Below are positions 38,013 to 40,998 of a stretch of DNA of 40,998 nucleotides, piece by piece. Within the stretch, counting starts at the first letter, position 1. The number at the start of each line of letters is the position of its first letter. The stretch is from a bacterium (GTDB taxonomy: Bacteria > Patescibacteriota > Andersenbacteria > UBA10190 > CAIZMI01). Below the pieces are notes generated by a model. It searched no databases. It had not been told where the DNA came from and saw nothing but the letters and a program-made list of their open reading frames with translations. The stretch spans positions 1 through 40,998 of the forward strand of contig JAUSJG010000015.1 of assembly GCA_030647555.1 (NCBI GenBank), written 5' to 3'. A program made the position numbers and the translations under genes.

Positions 38013-39563
38013 TTATACGAGATCTTCCTTCCGTTCTCGAACGAACGAAAACCACTCCTCAATCAGTCCCAACACCACTTTAAACGGCGCCTCGATAAGC
38101 GCGTCCATAATAAACAGAAAAATGTTAATCTGTGTCGCCCGCATTGATATCTCCCGACCAAAGTCTATTACCGGTACCGTTAAGAAATCAAAAACAAACG
38201 AAAAGAAACCTTGCTTCTTGGTAACGACACGAAAATCTCGCATTGCGGAACGTAGGCGTAACCCCAAGAAACTAACTAATGCCAAAAACATAATGAAGTA
38301 AAACCCGCCAAGCAAGGAAAAATTAAGAAAATTAAGCACCCACACAATAACAATCAAAGAAATAATGGCTGTCAAAACGTAAAATGTCGCAAACATGTTT
38401 TTTCGAAAAGACTTCCCTTCGACCGCTGGAATACGCACATCGGGCAAGCTGGCGTCTTTAGCAACAATATTTTGAACAAGCTTAACCATCCGTTCTGTAT
38501 TATCATTCCCCGGTCGCGTTACTGTTCCCGCCATCAAAAAAAGCAGAGTGGATGGAAATAGTAAATTAATCATTAGCGGAAAATATCGTACCCCGCCAAG
38601 AAACAATTCATATGGCACTTCCGTCGCGATAGCCAAAATACTTTTGGTAAGAAAAAGAAAAGCGGCCGCGTGCCAAACCCGTTTCAGCATTTGCTGTTCG
38701 GTCTTTTTAATTCTTCGCAACAACAAATCACGCACGCTCACGGCCAATAAATCGTTATTAGCAAGAATTACCGTGGCATTCGGCTGTCGCAGAACGTCGC
38801 GCAAAATACGATACGGTACAGCCGGTCCGTGGAGCCTGCGCAACACCCTCACCGACATTGGCGAATAAAGCGCCGTTTCTATTTCCTGTTGTAAGTGTCC
38901 AAAATTTTTCACTACCAAATCTAATTCCGAATCATTCAAATCTTTTTTCAGCCACACCGGCTCTGCCGTTCTGTAAAGATGCCAGAAAAGTTCCGCTTCA
39001 TCGGTTTTTGCCAGCACGCGGTGACAAGCAAGAAACAATTGCGTGTTTTTATCTTCAGCGTCGATGGTATCATCTTTCCAAATTGTTTTTTTCTCCAACT
39101 CTTCAAAAAAGAAATAAACCAGCGCGTCATCTCCATCGCGCGGGTAGACAACACGATCCACCTCCACGGCCACCATTGGTAAAAACCATTTTGGCACGTT
39201 TTGGTTATTGTGATTAATAAAACGTACGGCACGTTTAAGAACAATAGAAATATCCACCGCTAAAGTTCGTGATGTTGTCACAGGAATATAATGACCACGG
39301 GCCAAATCTTTCAGTAGCGCTAGCGCGAATTTTTCAGTCTCGGATGACAATTCCCAACGCAAATTAATGAAGCGTCCAATCGCCTTCCGTCTTAAAACAT
39401 CTTCGTCTCCCGGATCCAACAAATTACGAAACCTTTCATACGCGGAATCAACCTGTTGGGTCGCCGAATAAATTTCTATCGCATCATCGTTTCCGGTAGA
39501 CCGCTTTGGCACCTCTCGCGAAACGAAGAATGCGAGCAGATTTTGGATTTCAGAGCGAATCAT
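38013..39563 (-). CDS. Large membrane-associated protein of unknown function
   Basis: A 516-residue protein I do not recognise. Residues 1-285 appear soluble and helical, with many charged and aromatic residues (EIYSATQQVDSAYERFRNLL, ALVYFFFEELEKKTIW). Then come hydrophobic segments near 297-318, 325-350 and a pair at about 400-445 (MFATFYVLTAIISLIVIVWVLNF, LGGFYFIMFLALVSFLGL), and an amphipathic C-terminal region (INIFLFIMDALIEAPFKVVLGLIEEWFSFV). No catalytic motif is seen. It is 32 bases downstream of the dCTP-deaminase-like gene and probably co-transcribed with it. Confidence 0.7.
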   Translation of the reverse strand: MIRSEIQNLLAFFVSREVPKRSTGNDDAIEIYSATQQVDSAYERFRNLLDPGDEDVLRRKAIGRFINLRWELSSETEKFALALLKDLARGHYIPVTTSRTLAVDISIVLKRAVRFINHNNQNVPKWFLPMVAVEVDRVVYPRDGDDALVYFFFEELEKKTIWKDDTIDAEDKNTQLFLACHRVLAKTDEAELFWHLYRTAEPVWLKKDLNDSELDLVVKNFGHLQQEIETALYSPMSVRVLRRLHGPAVPYRILRDVLRQPNATVILANNDLLAVSVRDLLLRRIKKTEQQMLKRVWHAAAFLFLTKSILAIATEVPYELFLGGVRYFPLMINLLFPSTLLFLMAGTVTRPGNDNTERMVKLVQNIVAKDASLPDVRIPAVEGKSFRKNMFATFYVLTAIISLIVIVWVLNFLNFSLLGGFYFIMFLALVSFLGLRLRSAMRDFRVVTKKQGFFSFVFDFLTVPVIDFGREISMRATQINIFLFIMDALIEAPFKVVLGLIEEWFSFVRERKEDLV

Positions 39564-39595
39564 TGGTTTGGAATTTAAAATTTTAAATCAGGGTT

Positions 39596-40675
39596 TTATT
39601 GCAAGCAGGTAGCATCAGGCAACCAAACTTCATAATCACCACCCACAAAATGCCGAAAACCAATTTTACATTTGTCGCACAACAATGGTTTTCCTCGCTC
39701 CGCTTCCTGTTGGGCGCGATATGCCCGACTTTCATTACGCGTCGCTTTTTGCGTCACCCCGTGAATGCAACCGCAATCAACACAAACGTCATAAAGCGGC
39801 CATACTTTTTCGATCGCCGGTGGCGTTTCATATACTCTGACGCGCGTATTACAAGCAATGCACTGACGCGGCACCTCAGTAATCACAGCCGAACCATCCT
39901 TGGCACAAGCCGGATTTTCGCAACGGTAATAAACTTTTTGCACGCAATCTTTGCACATAATTTCCGGATCGCGGAACATGGCAGGACGCATCATTTCGGG
40001 TGTCCATTGGGCGCGCACGCCTTGCGAAACGTTGGCTTGATACTTTCCGTCTTGCCGGTAATCCGTATCGTTCTGTCCCAACTCGCGGCCACGGAAGAAA
40101 ACAAGTTGCGCATAACGTTGCCCCACTTTCAATGGAATATAGTGTGTATCCGAAGAATTATTGAATTCCATCGTCCAACGGTTGTGGTAACCAATATCGC
40201 CCCACCCCGCGCAACGACACACTTCCAAGAAACTGCGCCCGGCCCCGGAACGCGCTTTCATCATTGTTGTAATATCACGTGTTGTGCCACCAATAAATTC
40301 GCGGGTACTGGTAAGTAATTGCTTTTGCGGCGCGATAAAATAGATCCTATCTTCCGGATGAAAACCCTCAAGAGTGTTTTCAATAAAACGATTATGCAAC
40401 CACCAACTGTGACGTGGCGCAAAACAAAGCCGACCCCAAACACGATTAACGTCTTCTTGCGAATTGGGATTAAAAATCCGCCGTTCAATTGTTGGAGAAG
40501 TTTCTTCCCAATACCACGGACCGAGCGTCAAATCCACGCTGGAGGATTTTATATTGTCTTCTTTGCCATCCTCGTAATAAATATCTCCTCGTTTTACCGC
40601 TTCCAGAATATCCGGCCGTGACATCAATGAATATTTTTTGTAGATTTCGTCGTCTGAAATAGTGGAAGAAGTCAT
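39596..40675 (-). CDS. dCTP deaminase-like protein fused to C-terminal zinc ribbons
   Basis: About 359 residues. The N-terminal 225 match the dCTP deaminase/dUTPase trimer fold: SSSVDLTLG (44-52), EFIGGTTRDITTMMKARSGAGRSFLEV (126-152), GWGDIGYHNRWTMEFNNS with candidate catalytic Glu170, and IPLKVGQRYAQLVFF (180-194). Dcd proteins usually end at ~190-200 residues. Here about 130 residues follow with Cys pairs: CKDC (241-244), CENPAC (252-257), CIAC (272-275), CVDCGC (298-303) and CDKC (333-336), most likely two or more zinc ribbons. The start is ATG 40675; the frame continues to ATG 40726 and TTG 40732, which are alternatives. The expected reaction is dCTP to dUTP, or a related nucleotide- or nucleic-acid-binding role. 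Confidence 0.8.
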   Translation of the reverse strand: MTSSTISDDEIYKKYSLMSRPDILEAVKRGDIYYEDGKEDNIKSSSVDLTLGPWYWEETSPTIERRIFNPNSQEDVNRVWGRLCFAPRHSWWLHNRFIENTLEGFHPEDRIYFIAPQKQLLTSTREFIGGTTRDITTMMKARSGAGRSFLEVCRCAGWGDIGYHNRWTMEFNNSSDTHYIPLKVGQRYAQLVFFRGRELGQNDTDYRQDGKYQANVSQGVRAQWTPEMMRPAMFRDPEIMCKDCVQKVYYRCENPACAKDGSAVITEVPRQCIACNTRVRVYETPPAIEKVWPLYDVCVDCGCIHGVTQKATRNESRAYRAQQEAERGKPLLCDKCKIGFRHFVGGDYEVWLPDATCLQ

Positions 40676-40774
40676 AAAGGAAAGGTAATGCAAAATGTTC
40701 GATAAAACAAGGTTGTCATGGGTCATACGCAAAACATGGTTTTAACAAAGCATTAGCACAATTTTAACGTCCAT

Positions 40775-40858
40775 CTTTGCGAGCCATCGCTTTCAAGCGA
40801 GGCGAAGCAATCTCCCGTAAATCAATCGTACAAATACTTGAGATTGCCACGCCTTGCC
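40775..40858. repeat. CTTTGCGAG...GAAGCAATC interspersed inverted repeat, copy 2
   Basis: CTTTGCGAGCC, a hairpin (TCGCTTTCAAGCGA), GGCGAAGCAATCTC and then the inverted GAGATTGCCACGCC; the right half is eroded compared with copy 1 (5121-5207). The stretch 40859-40998 shows no gene. Confidence 0.65.
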
Positions 40859-40998
40859 CCTGTCTTCGGCGGACGGTTTTTTCGTTTTTAAATACTGGCT
40901 GATTTAAGCCGATTTCTTTTATTTCAGATGGTTATTTGGGTACTGTATTGCTAGAATTATTTAGTGTTCATCCGAAAAAATCACAACAAAAACGGCTC

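Overview
The window reads as a chromosome segment of an uncultivated bacterium of the Candidate Phyla Radiation (Patescibacteria, Parcubacteria-like); this is inference. Supporting signs are small compact genes with the standard code, stand-alone receiver proteins, a six-helix MFS protein, a very large secreted DUF2341/LamG/fibronectin protein, DUF2339 and DUF2795-like proteins, and abundant short palindromic repeats that lie both between genes and in frame inside conserved genes. Nearly all genes are on the minus strand. The clear plus-strand genes are a transposase tail, two small proteins with consensus promoters, and the tRNA-Glu locus.

Layout. 1-800: tail of an IS110-type transposase and a 91-residue protein resembling only the dimerisation helices of a histidine kinase. 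1016-5043: two MurA-like paralogs flanking an unrecognised gene; the distal paralog has lost several MurA active-site residues. 5208-6552: a probably complete IS110-family element with a noncoding leader that looks like a bridge RNA. 6569-13346: a membrane-anchored methyltransferase, Hsp20, an anchored lipoprotein-like protein, valS, a small plus-strand gene and tsaD. 13452-15491: an RR-HK-RR signalling operon. 15672-15890: a broken and an intact tRNA-Glu. 16163-17458: a multi-HTH zinc protein with its own promoter and operator-like dyad. 17595-26243: a laccase-domain protein and a cell-envelope block (dockerin-repeat protein, GT39-like glycosyltransferase, beta-propeller-like protein, half-size MFS, DUF2339, PEGA). 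26559-27697: a receiver protein paired with a membrane protein that carries a histidine-less DHp segment. 27866-35191: a 2441-residue surface protein. 35508-36369: HepT/MntA toxin-antitoxin. 36548-40675: glycerate 2-kinase, an unknown membrane protein, and a dCTP-deaminase-like domain fused to zinc ribbons.

Two themes stand out. First, several families of palindromic or tandem repeats recur; members sit in frame inside valS, tsaD and the giant surface protein, and one disrupts a tRNA T-loop. This resembles the protein-invading palindromic elements known from Rickettsia. Second, many minus-strand genes have a sigma70-type -10 box only 6-9 nt before the start codon, which predicts leaderless mRNAs.

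All assignments come from reading the sequence and from recall of protein families; no database search was run.
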